Origin: Saccopteryx bilineata
Taxonomy: Eukaryota > Chordata > Mammalia > Chiroptera > Emballonuridae
Assembly: GCF_036850765.1 (NCBI RefSeq)
Contig: NC_089495.1
Coordinates: 67,308,410-67,372,409 of the forward strand
Direction: 5' to 3'
Length of the DNA stretch: 64,000 nucleotides
The stretch's first letter is position 1; each line of letters begins with the position of its first letter. The notes under the pieces were generated by a model. That model saw only the letters and a program-made list of their open reading frames with translations. It searched no databases and had not been told where the DNA came from. The position numbers and the translations under genes were made by a program. Below, piece after piece: positions 33,813 to 45,039 of this stretch.

Positions 33813-33830
33813 TTCCCGGCCAACACACCA
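33813..33830 (-). promoter_or_regulatory. primer-binding site, tRNA-Gly-like
   Basis: Two bases inside the LTR edge the minus strand reads tggtgtgttggccgggaa. The complement of a glycine tRNA 3' end would be tggtgcattggccgggaa, so 16 of 18 positions agree. This is where reverse transcription would have been primed. Confidence 0.68.
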
Positions 33831-33832
33831 AA

Positions 33833-34251
33833 TGTTAATCCAAATTTGGAGGGACCCGAATTATGGAAGACAGAAGCAAGGTCCGTCGTTTACACATTAA
33901 AGCTTTATTGTCTAGCTTGGCCAAGTGGCGGGAACTCCGACAGAAATCTGAGGGAGAGCGCGCCAGCCCTTTGTTCTACTTAGTTTTTATAGTTTTGTAA
34001 GTGGGAAGTACAGAAGCAAAAATTGCAATTAGGAGCCCCTTACCGCTATTGGTTATAGTCATATGTCCTTTAACATGATAGGACCACGTTCAATTTGCAA
34101 GCTATACATTATTTTGGGGAAAACAAAGTTTATAAGCCAACACAATGGTAGAAAGATGTCTCTTTACATATTAAAGGCATTCCTGTATTATCTAGTGTTG
34201 ATCTCTCTGTCCAGAGTCACACACACACATTTACATAGGAGAGGTAGTTTC
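33833..34251 (-). mobile_element. 5' LTR (copy C) of the provirus, U3 truncated
   Basis: It starts tgttaatcc next to the primer-binding site and follows copy B base for base with few differences. It stops inside U3 at gaggtagtttc, where copy D begins. About 330 bp of its U3 side are missing. Confidence 0.9.
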
Positions 34252-35006
34252 TGTTAAGCCAAATTCGGAGGGACCCAAAGCATGAAGGACAGGAACAGTG
34301 TCCGTCATTTACACATCAAAGCTTTATTGTCTAGCTTGGCCAAGCGGCAGCAGCTCCGACAGAAATCTGAGGGAGAGCGCGCTGGCCCTTTGTTTTACTT
34401 AGTTTTTATAGTTTTGTAAGTGGGAAGTACAGAAGTAAAAATTGCAATTAGGAGCCCCTTACCGCTATTGGTTATAGTCATATGTCCTTTAACATGATAG
34501 GACCACGTTCAATTTGCAAACCATACATCATTTTGGAGAAAAAAAAATTTACAAGCCAACACAATGGTAGAAAGATGTCTCTTTACATATTAAAGGCATT
34601 CCTATATTATCTAGTGTTTATCTGCTATCTCTCTGTCCAGAGTCACACATGCATTTACATAGGAGAGGTAGTTTCGGTGGGGACAAATGCCCGCAAATGA
34701 CTCATTGCTATAAGAAAAGGTTTATTTTGGCTTTTCTCTTCCTGCACCTGGCTAGCCATTCACCCCTTTCCCCACAGGTGTGGTGGAATGTCTGGGAATC
34801 CATGTTTTCCTCCCCTTGCATTTACAATACAATGCCAAGGGCCATCCTGGTTATGCCAATCACACAGTACAGAGACTACTCTCATAATTTCTCTGCACTC
34901 CTTAACCCAAATTAATAAAAATGTTCTCCAAGCCTCTCAAAATATTAATTCTGTATTTTTTGGTACCTTACAACACCTGCGGATGAAGTGGCTCAGTGGC
35001 TCCTCA
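34252..35006 (-). mobile_element. extra LTR (copy D) abutting copy C
   Basis: A complete TG…CA unit of 755 bp in the same orientation. It is more different from B and C in its U5/R part (acccaaagcatgaaggacag) than they are from each other. Its outer flank begins gtttt (35007-35011), the same five bases that precede copy B at 28094-28098. Confidence 0.9.
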
Positions 35007-35748
35007 GTTTTTATGTAGATATTACATATTAAGCCACTTAAGATCTCTGGCTATTCAGTCTTGGACAACATTGCTTCTGAAATTGTGCCTAAAATTAAGA
35101 CAAAGAAAGACAAAAAAGTAGAAAATATTTCAGTGATCTCTTCTATTGCAAATACTAAGGATTTGCATCAGTCCTAAAATAGTGTGGACTTTGGAACTAT
35201 GCAAAGAATGGATATGAACTTATAAATAAAAATACAAGAGATTACATTTTTTTATTTTGTGAGACATAACCTCCATCTTCTTACTTTTTATATTTTGTTT
35301 CTTTTGAGTCCTAAGGCAGACACATACTTCAGAAACTTCATTGTCCTAAATAGCTTATTTCCAGCTCCCTGTTATCTATGGTTGCCTTCTTATAAACTGA
35401 TTTAAATTAGGTAGTCAAAACAAAATCTTATCTTATTTTTATTCTCAGAAAATTTACTAACTTCAATTTCAAATTTTTAGAATTATCTATACCGTGTATG
35501 TTTTATCATTTTAGGATACTTTCTAGCTTCTGTATTATTTTTACTTTAAAATATATGCTTTTTTTATTTTTCAAAGAGGTAGTTAGCCTCAAGTCATTAT
35601 TTTACTCATTAAAACAATAATAAACCTACTTATGCTAATTATGGCAACACATCTCCTTTATAAACTGGATAGAATCTTTCCAGTACAACACTAGGTTCTT
35701 TGCATGCATACTTGTTAAATACAAAAAAAAAAGATATTAAGTACAAAT
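35007..35748. other. unique AT-rich sequence, nothing recognised
   Basis: No gene or named repeat was seen. Confidence 0.5.
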
Positions 35749-35885
35749 TCCCATTTTACAAAGGAACCAAATGAGACTCAGAAAAATTAAGCATCTTGTC
35801 TACATTCATAGAGCCAGTAAGTGATAGTGGGTTAAAACTAAGACTATCTAATTCCAGTGATAGAATTCTGAATTATTATGCCAGA
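35749..35885 (-). repeat. MIR, antisense
   Basis: The order cattttacaaaggaaccaaa, tagagccagtaagtgatagt, ctatctaattccagtgatag fits a diverged MIR on the minus strand. Confidence 0.75.
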
Positions 35886-36009
35886 AGAACATTATTACTG
35901 TTGTTTGAAGAAATTGTTTTTAAAATATTTACTGAGAATACTCTTCTTAAATGGCATACTCAATTATGTACATTCAACCAAAAAGCAATTGACATGACTT
36001 ATTAGTCTT

Positions 36010-36175
36010 TTTTTTAAATATTTTATTTATTGATTTTTAGAGAGAGGGGAGGGGGGGGAGGAGCAGGAAGCATCAACTCCCATATGTGCCTTGACCAGGC
36101 AAGCCCAAGGTGTCGAACCGGCAACCTCAGTGTTCCAGGTTGACGCTTTATCCCACTGCGCCACCACAGGTCAGG
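36010..36175 (-). mobile_element. short 'ggtggcgcagtgg' SINE, antisense
   Basis: Ends tgcgccaccacaggtcagg on the plus strand and has tcccatatgtgccttgacca. Perfect 15-bp target duplication tgacttattagtctt at 35995-36009 and 36176-36190. Confidence 0.95.
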
Positions 36176-36190
36176 TGACTTATTAGTCTT

Positions 36191-37726
36191 ATGAAATGAT
36201 TTTCTTAAGAAAGCAACTTAAGTGATGAAAGAAAACCAAAAAGCAAATACAAGTTTAAAGAAGTTTGATTAGAACAAGTTTCTACCTTCATTCCTGTGCT
36301 CTTTTAAGTTTATAACAACACATTATCCAGGTAATAATCATTGTTTTTTACTGCTAACCTCTCCCTGGATATGTCTGAACTCTTTAAGACATTTTCTTTG
36401 TCACTCTCTCTCTTTTTCTGATCTCCATTTTAAAATTTTTCTTAATTCAGAACTAAATTTGAAGATAAAATAATAACTAAACCACATGTATGTAATGGAC
36501 GGCATCAATTTGCTGAATTATGTTGATTTTAAACAAAATATGCTTTCTTTAAAATAAGAGATTATAATTTAAAGCAACTGTGCATAGTGTATAGTTTGTA
36601 AATATTTAATAATTAATTAGTTTATGAGAGAATTTCAGAAATTGGCAGTTGAAAATACAAATGGATATTTGTCAAAGCCCTATCTACCTTTCCATTTCTT
36701 GGAATTCACTCAGACAATATACTTCACTGTCTTTGTTGCTATTTTTGTTTTTGTTGTGTCTCATATTCCAGCAGTACTGCTGTACTTGTAAGTAGAGAAC
36801 AGACAACTAGTGGCACTGGTAGCCTTTTTATTTTTTCCTGTATTCCTTTTCAAAGATGTTGTATAGTAAACAGTCTTGGAAGATAAACATAGTGTTTCCT
36901 TCCAGAACTGAGGGCAAAACTGTTTGCAATTCAGTTGAACAAAGATAAGCTCTCCCTCTGTGAGACAGATTGGCAGGTTTGCTTGCAGTTCAACACAAAA
37001 AACAGGTTTCATCTTTTTGTGGTTTCTCGTTTGTGATGCAAACACCCTACAGGTGGTTCATCCAGCTCTACTCACAAACATCATGTGAACTGGGGATAAG
37101 AAAAGGAAGAGATGTAATTATAAACTTTATGATTCTTGCCGTACCTAAATAATAAAGTATTTTTTCTATGATATGGGTGTCTCTTGTTTTCTGTTAGCAA
37201 AGATAAGGCTATGGTAGGATGACTTCTTAGTTTTCAAATTGGGCAGGTTGAACAAATATCAGACTTTTCACCATTCTTAGCTCCATTTGGTTTATAATGT
37301 ATCCCATGGTTACCACAGAGTAAGCCTAGGAAAATAGCTATGCTTGCAGTTTTTATATGTGTTTCTTTTATAACTTTCTCTATATGTAAAGTTCTAACCA
37401 ACATGTAAAGTTGGTTATTTTTTTTTCAGATCTTATACTTTAAAATAAATTTAATTAGAAATAGTGAAAATTTAAAGAGTTGATAATTCATACATTTAAA
37501 GAAAATATTGCCGAATTTAAAGTAAGAAATTAATATCATGCAATTTATGTATTTTTTCATTTTTTAATGCGAGCATTTTTCAACTAAATTAGAATAAATT
37601 TAAATTAATAATTTTCAAATATCTATATTTGCCAGGGTAATTTAGTGATACTTATAAGCATAGTAGACAGAGTGTAAATCTAAGCAAAGTAAAGGGGACA
37701 AATTAATCTCCGCCTATATATAACTT
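36191..37726. other. no gene; possible old LTR or retroposed 3' end at 36760-37170
   Basis: The segment 36760-37170 is less AT-rich than its surroundings and ends in aataataaagtattttttct (AATAAA at 37151), like an LTR or mRNA 3' end. I could not identify it. Its 94-residue minus-strand frame has no recognised domain. Confidence 0.35.
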
Positions 37727-38117
37727 ACTTTTATTTATTTATTTATTTATTTATTTAGTATTTTTCTGAAGTTGGAAATGGGGAGGCAGTCAGACAGCCT
37801 CCCGCATGTGCCCAATGGGGATCCACCCGGCACGCCCACCAGGGAGCGATGCTCTGCCCATCTGGGGCATCGCTCTGTTGCAACCAGAACCATTCTAGCA
37901 CCTGAGACAGAGGCCACAGAGCCATCCTCAGCGCCCGGGGCCAACTTTGCACCAATAGAGCCTTAGCTGTGGGAAGAGAAGAGAGAGACAGAGAGGAAGG
38001 AGAGGGGGAGGGGTGGAGAAGCAGATGGGCGCTTCTCCTGTGTGCCCTGGCCAGGAATCGAACCCGGGACTTCTGCACACCAGGCCGATGCTCTACCACT
38101 GAGCCAACTGGCCAGGG
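37727..38117 (-). mobile_element. tRNA-derived SINE with (TTTA)n tail, antisense
   Basis: The body runs from tatttttctgaagttggaaa to ccaactggccaggg. Its tail has turned into (TTTA)n at 37729-37757. Target duplication approximately ttac(t/c)tttattt on both sides. Confidence 0.92.
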
Positions 38118-38858
38118 ATGTTACCTTTATTTTTAATAAAATATAAGAAAAATTCACAGTAGAAATATTATTCTCTTATACATTTGAGGACTCTAAAGTC
38201 CTCAAATTTTCTTCCTGATGGATTCATACAGGAAGATGATAAAGGGATGCATACAGTTCTGATTGTCTTCATGGCTCTTATTGACTGTGTGATGAAACAT
38301 AAAAGCAGATAGAGAAGAATATGGCAGAAGCTCATCTCAAACCTGATTTTCGTACAATAGTGGATCATCCCATAAGTGAATTACTCTTTTTTCCCCCTGC
38401 CAATCACTTACAAACACTAGTGGAATATAGAGACCCCAAGATTTTCTCTTAGTGGTAGCCTCATGACATTCAACTTATAAAGCAAAGGTTTACCGGGAGA
38501 GATTTAGATATTAAAATATGTAGTTTGACCTATGGCCATTTTCCTGAAGCAAATGGTCAGATATTGGCACTGCCTCAATATGAACATGTTGGACTTTCTT
38601 ACCATGTCCTCTTTTGCTTCTAACCCCCATTTTGTAATTGTTTTATTGACATGCCTCTCCTCCCTCTTGCATTCCAGTATTTTACTAATGTTTCTAAAAT
38701 GTATATTCTCTCTCTCTAGGTTCAATTATAATAAAAATTCTTTGTAAAGTTGAGATTAAAATCCACATTATACAAGTTCACATGTTTAACAAAGTAAAGT
38801 GTCTCTTCTCTTTACATAATCTAACTATTAAGAAGGCTATAATTTGAAAGACTTTGTT
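38118..38858. other. unique sequence, nothing recognised
   Basis: No gene or named repeat was seen. Open frames on both strands near 38504-38747 are mirror frames without domains. Confidence 0.45.
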
Positions 38859-39163
38859 AGGCCGTGGCCAGTTGGCTCAGTGAATAAAGCATTGGCCTGG
38901 AGTAAAGACATCCCTGATCAGAACACACATGAGAAGCAGCCACCTGCTTCTTTTCTTCTTCCTCTCCCCCTTCTCTCTTTCTTCCCCTCCTGCAGCCATT
39001 CGGTAGATTGGTTTGAGAGTCAGCCCCAGACACTGAGGATAACTTGGTTGGTCCAAGCATTGGCCCAAGACAGGGGTTGCTGGGTGAATTCCAGTCTGGG
39101 TGCATGTGGGAGTCTGTCTCTTTCTCTTCTCTTCTCTCACCTAAAAAAAGAAAGAAAAAAAGA
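38859..39163 (+). mobile_element. tRNA-derived SINE, diverged and shortened
   Basis: The head aggccgtggccagttggctc is followed by a body shorter than full length. Target duplication aaagactttgtt (38847-38858) and aaagactatgtt (39164-39175). Confidence 0.88.
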
Positions 39164-39175
39164 AAAGACTATGTT

Positions 39176-40301
39176 CAAGAAATCATTTGTTTATCTCATT
39201 CATGAATTTATTTAAAAATGAATCAAGTCTCAGGATAAAAAGATAAAGAAAAATGTGACTGTCTTTAATAAGCTTATGTCTAAGACAAATCAAAATTTCA
39301 GACATGAGAGTTTAAAAGGGTATTTCTATCAGATTTTTAAAATAAGGTTAACAATTTGATTTTTACCTGAAATTAATTATAGAATTTTAAACTCATTTTC
39401 ATTGACCTGTCAAAAATGAATAATCCTCAAAAAGCTAGGATAGCAATTAAAATGGACAGAACTAATACTCAAGTATAAACAACCTAAAAAAATATTCCAA
39501 AGTTGTTTAAAACTAAAATAAAATAAAGTATATATGTGTATTTTTATTTATTTACTATTTATTTATTTATTTATTTATTTATGTAACTTTTAAATCAGAT
39601 GATGGGTTCATAAGAGATAAAAAAAGTTAAGAATGCCTTCTAAATCTGAAACACTATTATAGAAAGATTGTTTGATTAAGGTGTCAACTCATAAACTAAG
39701 GTTTAAGACAGAAACTAAATTTTATTGGAAAATGTTAGTTATATTTTTTATTGCTATTGTGGTTCCTATAAAGTATCATATGTAGATGTAAAATGAGAAT
39801 TTTGAAATAACAGGCATGAATTTCAGTAAACATCAGGGATTGTAACTTAAGTTTGTTTATTAATATATTAATGAGAAATGACTCTATAGTGATAAATAAA
39901 TTAGCTCATAGTTGATAGCTTATATTTTGGTTGTTGGTTGTTAAATAACAAATTTTCCTAAAGATTAGTGGCTTCAAACATATATTATTTCACTATTTCT
40001 GTGAACTAGGAATCTAATGTGACTTAGCTAAAGCTCTTGGCTTTCAGTCTCTCACAAATGTATGTTCATCTCAAGTCTCCAGTGGGAAGAATTCATTTAT
40101 TAGCTCACCAAGATGGTTGCTGAAAACACTGAGTTACTCATACTCAGGTTGTTTGAGGCCTTGGTTCTTCAGTAGATGTTGGCTGTAAGCGTCTCTCAGT
40201 TTTCCAAGACATTTTTCTTTACATACAATATTAAACAACATGGTAGCTTGTTATGGTCGAACAAGAGAGAAAGAAGGAATATCAGCAAGAGAAAGGGGCA
40301 G
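39176..40301. other. no gene; (ATTT)n run and a possible old repeat
   Basis: (ATTT)n at 39540-39584. At about 39940-40215 the phrase tagtggcttcaaacatatat and what follows resemble an old mammalian interspersed repeat I cannot name. Confidence 0.4.
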
Positions 40302-40476
40302 GCTCTTCCCGAGTAGCTCAGTTCTTTAGAGTGTCATCCCAATATCCCAAGGTTATAGGTGTGATCCCAGTCCGGACACATACAAAACTTCATTCATTTG
40401 TTAATGAATGCATAAATAAAGGGAACAACAAATCAATGTTTCCCTCTCTCCTTTTCTAACTAAAAGCAATAAATAA

Positions 40477-40544
<68 letters not shown>

Positions 40545-40571
40545 AAAAAAGAAAGAAAGAAAGAAAGAAAG
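40302..40571 (+). mobile_element. short old SINE ending in (AAAG)n
   Basis: The head ctcttcccgagtagctcagt and B-box-like aggtgtgatcccagtccgg are present. The tail aataaataaaag opens into about 24 aaag units (40475-40571). Confidence 0.78.
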
Positions 40572-41310
40572 AGTAGAATCCAGGTGAAAGCCACACTTAC
40601 TTATCAGCTCATAGGAGAAGTGATAACTCATGAATTTCCATATTTCATTTATTAGTCACTAAGTATAGTTCTCATATAATCTATGGGGTTTATACAATAG
40701 CATGTATACTAAGAAGTGGAGTCATTGGGAGGGATATCAGAAGCTGTCAGATAGAGTCCCAAAGATTAGGAGGAAATAAATGGTGGAGATTCACGGTCGA
40801 CTTGGGACACATCTTTAACGTTATATAACTTTAAAATTAGTTGGGAAAGAGCTAAAGAAATATTTGAGAAACATTTTAGACATCTTTTAACTTCATATTT
40901 TATTTAATTTATCCAGTTACATGAAAATTGTTTCTATTTTAACTCAAATATAATTTCAGGGTTTTATTTCCTCTATTTAAATCTCATTTCAGTACTCAAT
41001 GGTCAGCAGAGGTCTCTGCTTATTAATCTGTTTATGAATAATGATATTCATATCCAATTACTATCCAAGGTGGAAAATAATATTCTACAGCTATTAAAAT
41101 ACATTGTATTTTGGATAATTATTATTAAATTACTCCATTCTTATCTCTCCTCTAGTTCAATAGTTTGAATATAATTTAATATTTTAATTATTTTGACATA
41201 TTAATAATATATAGAATTGTAGTTATGTATTCCAAAAGTTCTCTACATTGTTATGTTTCTACTTCAACCTAAAAATGTACTCTTAATATTGATTAATAAA
41301 ATCCAATGAG
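40572..41310. other. AT-rich sequence, nothing recognised
   Basis: No gene or named repeat was seen up to the target duplication of the next SINE. Confidence 0.5.
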
Positions 41311-41538
41311 CCTGACCTGTGGTGGCGCAGTGGATAAAGCGTTGACCTGGAAATGCTGAGGTCGCTGGTTCAAAACCCTGGGCTTGCCTGGTCAAGGCAC
41401 ATATGGGAGTTGATGCTTCCAGCTCCTCCCTACCTTCTCTCTCTGTCTCTCTCTCCCTCTCTGTCTCTGTCTCTCCCTTTCTCTCTCCTCTCTAAAATGA
41501 ATAAAAAAAAAAAGAAATCTTAAAAAAAAATAAAATAA
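41311..41538 (+). mobile_element. short 'ggtggcgcagtgg' SINE, young-looking
   Basis: Starts cctgacctgtggtggcgcag, has ggtcgctggttcaaaaccct as B-box region, tcaaggcacatatgggagtt, a pyrimidine run and an A-rich tail. Perfect 16-bp target duplication aataaaatccaatgag at 41295-41310 and 41539-41554. Confidence 0.96.
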
Positions 41539-41554
41539 AATAAAATCCAATGAG

Positions 41555-41934
41555 ATATAAAGCGTAAGGTATTTTCAAATGATCTGACTATGTTTAAGAA
41601 ATCTACAATGAAACTAAATCTAAGAACACTGACTGAACTGAATAACTTGAGTTATATAAAAGAGGTATGTCTAATTGCATAAGAGGATTTGTGTGATTCA
41701 CTCAGACCTATAGTTCATTATTTGATTGTGATTTTTGATCTGAAGACAATACCAGTTTGCTATAATATGATGTAATCACATTAAAATTGGCTAGCATAAC
41801 ATTAATAAATATATTCTTAAGTTTCTATAAAATAATTCACTTTATAGTTTAATAGGTTATTGAAATGATCTTAATTTCTTTTAGAATTTATTGTTAGAAT
41901 TATAAAAACACAAAGGATGTTTTTGTATTTTGAT
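41555..41934. other. AT-rich sequence, nothing recognised
   Basis: No gene or named repeat was seen. Confidence 0.5.
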
Positions 41935-43680
41935 TTTTTTTTATCCTGTAACTTAACTGAATTCATTTATTCTAACAGTTGATTTGTTGAGTCTTTAGGG
42001 TTTTCTACATATTAGATCATATCATTTACAAACAGATAAAATTTTACTTCTTCCTTTCTAATTTGGTTGTATTTTTATTATTTCTTGCCTAGTTGCTCTA
42101 GCTGGGAAATCCAGTAATTTGTTGCTTAGAAGTGGAAAGAATGTGAATTTATAATTTACTCAAGAGTATTTTGTTAACTATGGACTTGTTACATAAGGGT
42201 TTTATCATGTTGAAGTAAATACTTTCTTTACCTAATTTATTGAGGGTTTTCATCATCAATAGCTATTGAGTTTTGTCAGATGTATGTCAAATGCATGTTG
42301 AAATAGATGATCATATAAGTTTTATCCTTTATTCTGTTAATGTGAATATCACATTTAATTGAGTTATAGATATTAAATTATCCTTGCATCCCAGATATAA
42401 TTCCCAGTTGGTCACGGTGTATGGTCTATCTAATGTGTTGTTGAATATAGTTTGAAATTATTTGGTTGGAAATTTTTGCACCTATATTCAATGGGATATT
42501 GCCTATACTTTTTTGTTTTTGCTTCTGTATTTATTATTCTGTCTTTGTCTGGTTCTGATCAGGGTAATGTTGATCTCATAAAATTACTTTGAAACTTTTT
42601 TTTTCACTTCAATATTATAGAAGAGTTTGAGAAAGATTGACATTAATTCTTTTTGCAATGTTTGGTATAATCCACCTGTAAAACCATTTTGTAGGTTTTC
42701 TTTGTTAGCAAGATTCTAATTACATATTTAATCTTCTGACTTTTTATTAGTCTGTTCAGAATCCCAGTTACTATGGGAACAGAAAGAATGTACTCTTAAG
42801 AGTAAACTTAACCAAGAGTAAAATAGTTATAAACTGAATATTATAAAACACTGATAAAAGACATTAAAGAAGATACAAAAAACTGAAAGACATCTAATAT
42901 TAATAATGGTTTAAAAGACTTAATATTGTTATAATGTTCATATTAACTGAAGCGATCTACAGATTCATTGTAAAGACTATGAAAACCACAATAAAATTTT
43001 TTACAGAAATAGAACAGCAGTTCTAAAATGCATTTGGAACCACAAAAGACTTAAAATAGCCAAATAAATCTTGTAAGAAAGAACAAAGCTGGAGACATCA
43101 TACTCCTTCATTTCAAAATATATTATAATGCCACAGTAAATAAAAATATGTTTAATTAATTTTTAATTAAAAATATGTTACTGACATAGAAATAGGCATA
43201 TAGAACATAGATTCCTGGAAAAAAACCCACACATATGTATATAATCTACTGATATTCCACAAGAGTTCCAGAACTACTTAATGAGAAAACAATGGTCTCT
43301 TCCACAAATAGATCTGGAGATCCATGTGCAAAACAATGAAACTAGACCCTTTTTTTTATACCATACACAAAATTAACTCAATTTGGATTAAGGACTTGCA
43401 TGTAAACCAAAACTAAAAAACTCTTGAAAGGAAAAAAAACTTCTTGACATTGGTTTTGACAATAATTTTTTTGGCATACATTAAAAGCACAAGAAACAAA
43501 AATAAATTTTAATGAGTGGGAGTATACCAACTAAAAAGCTTTTATACCACAAAGAAAAAAATCAACTTAAAAAGCAATCTATAAGATGGGATGCAGTGTT
43601 GGTAAACCATAATATCTAATCACTATGTTGTACACCTGAAATTAATATATTGTATGTCCTTTGTAATTAAAAAAAGTTTA
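41935..43680. mobile_element. L1 with 5' inversion (old)
   Basis: 41935-about 42750 is L1 ORF2 (reverse transcriptase region) on the minus strand, with tatcctgtaacttaactgaa and ctttgtctggttctgatcag. From about 42775 to 43680 the L1 runs on the plus strand: later ORF2 (gcgatctacagattcattgt), then a jump to the 3' UTR end (atctaatcactatgttgtac) and an A-rich tail. The arrangement of inverted upstream part followed by sense downstream part is the product expected of twin priming. A further internal deletion lies near 43600. Coding is decayed. Confidence 0.82.
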
Positions 43681-43875
43681 TTAAAAATAATAATAAAATA
43701 AAAATAAAAAAGACATAAGATCATATGCTTCTTACTCAGTATTTTCTAAATGAACTTCAATATAAAGTCTAAACATGAAACAGCATTTCTATGCACCATT
43801 GGTGATAAAAATGAACTTTACGTTTGGTTTGACCAGGTTCATTGTTTTAAAAATTTCTCATAATAGCACCAACTT

Positions 43876-44183
43876 CTTTTTGTGTGTGTGACAGAGACAG
43901 ATAGGGACAGACAGACAGGAAGGAGAAAGATGAGAAGCATCAATTCTTCATTGTGGCACATTAGTTGTTCATTGATTGCTTTCTCATATGTCTTGACCAG
44001 GGGGCTACAGCAGAGCAAGCGACCCCTTGCTCAAACCAGTGACTTTGGGTTCAAGCTGGTGAGCTGTGCTCAAACCAAATGAAGACGTGCTCAAGTCTGT
44101 GACCTCAGCTCGGAGTTTTGAACCTGGGTCATCCGGCATTCCATTCCGACACACTATCCACTGCCCCACCGCTTGGTCAGGTA
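43876..44183 (-). mobile_element. long 'cttgagc' SINE, antisense
   Basis: Begins gtgtgtgtgacagagacaga and ends ccccaccgcttggtcagg on the plus strand. Probable diverged target duplication, taatagcaccaactt (43861-43875) against tcatagtaccaattt (44184-44198). Confidence 0.87.
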
Positions 44184-44295
44184 TCATAGTACCAATTTTG
44201 AGTTTGTGTCTTGTGCTCTTATTCTTCTTTATAGAAATTAGAACTAGAGCAAACATTTCATCTGGCAACCTGTAAAAATTAGAAATCAGAGTATG

Positions 44296-44463
44296 ATGTG
44301 TGAGTTTAAATTCTGACTCTGCTGCGATTAGCAGTGTGATTTCAGCTAGTTATTTAACTTCATTCAGCTTCAGCATGCATCTCAGGATTGATATGAGGAG
44401 TACATGAAATAAATATAAAATAGTTGGCATAGTACCTGTAGTAAACAGTAAATAAATGGTAGG
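44296..44463 (+). repeat. MIR
   Basis: ttaaattctgactctgctgc, gatttcagctagttatttaa, catgaaataaatataaaata and gtaaacagtaaataaatggt follow the MIR layout in order. Confidence 0.82.
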
Positions 44464-44629
44464 TCTTTGTTTTTAAACAGTGGATGTCACATTAGGTCAC
44501 TTAAGATACATCCTAATATAGTGCTATGTATTATCTGCTAAAATTATAGATATTTAAGATAATTATTTTTCTTTTAAGAAAGATAAGTGCTATAGTTAGA
44601 GTAACATAAAGTATGGAAATCAAACTCGA

Positions 44630-44770
44630 CATAGGTGATGCACAGACCACCTTTATTAGAATTTCCTGTAAAAAAATACAGGATCCTTGTTCTTAACTCA
44701 ATGTTTTGAATTAGAATTTTTGGAGATGAGATGTGGGAATCAAATATTTTCAGAAGCACCCAAGATTATC
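44630..44770. repeat. possible MER5A-like fragment
   Basis: tgatgcacagaccaccttta … agaatttttggagatgagat resembles the middle of the old hAT MITE MER5A, but the match is weak and the ends are not clear. Confidence 0.4.
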
Positions 44771-45039
44771 CTGGTTTAAATAGCTTATAGATAAACTTTA
44801 AGAAATATTTATCTACAAGGTATGTGCTTTCTTGAGAATTGTTGATTGGTTTAAATATTTCATTCTTATATAAAGTTATTTCTGTTGAATTTACTTAGCC
44901 TCTAACATTGATGATGTAGTCAATGGAAAACGTCTTAATCTGTGAGTATTTGAAGCTATAGTTCCTGTATTTTCTAGGTGGCATTTCATGTGAATTGCAT
45001 TAATATTTCTAGTAAATTTATTTTCAATGATATTAAAAA

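Larger units (their letters stand above)
28863..33832 (-). mobile_element. interior of the endogenous provirus, heavily deleted and invaded
   Basis: The region lies between polypurine tract and primer-binding site. In virus sense (right to left) it holds a leader (33561-33812), a plus-strand solo LTR of another family (32893-33555), two further LTR-like units (31691-32880), about 1.2 kb of unassigned AT-rich sequence, then a gag-pol-env remnant (29276-30390). At 5 kb it is shorter than a usual interior of 7-8 kb, even with inserts. Most of gag, reverse transcriptase, integrase and envelope is gone. It cannot encode a virus. Confidence 0.82.

Noticed and set aside
36761..37152. Possible retroposed gene 3' end with AATAAA
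   Set aside because: I could not match it to any gene. There is no A tail or target duplication, and an old LTR is at least as likely. Left as unassigned.
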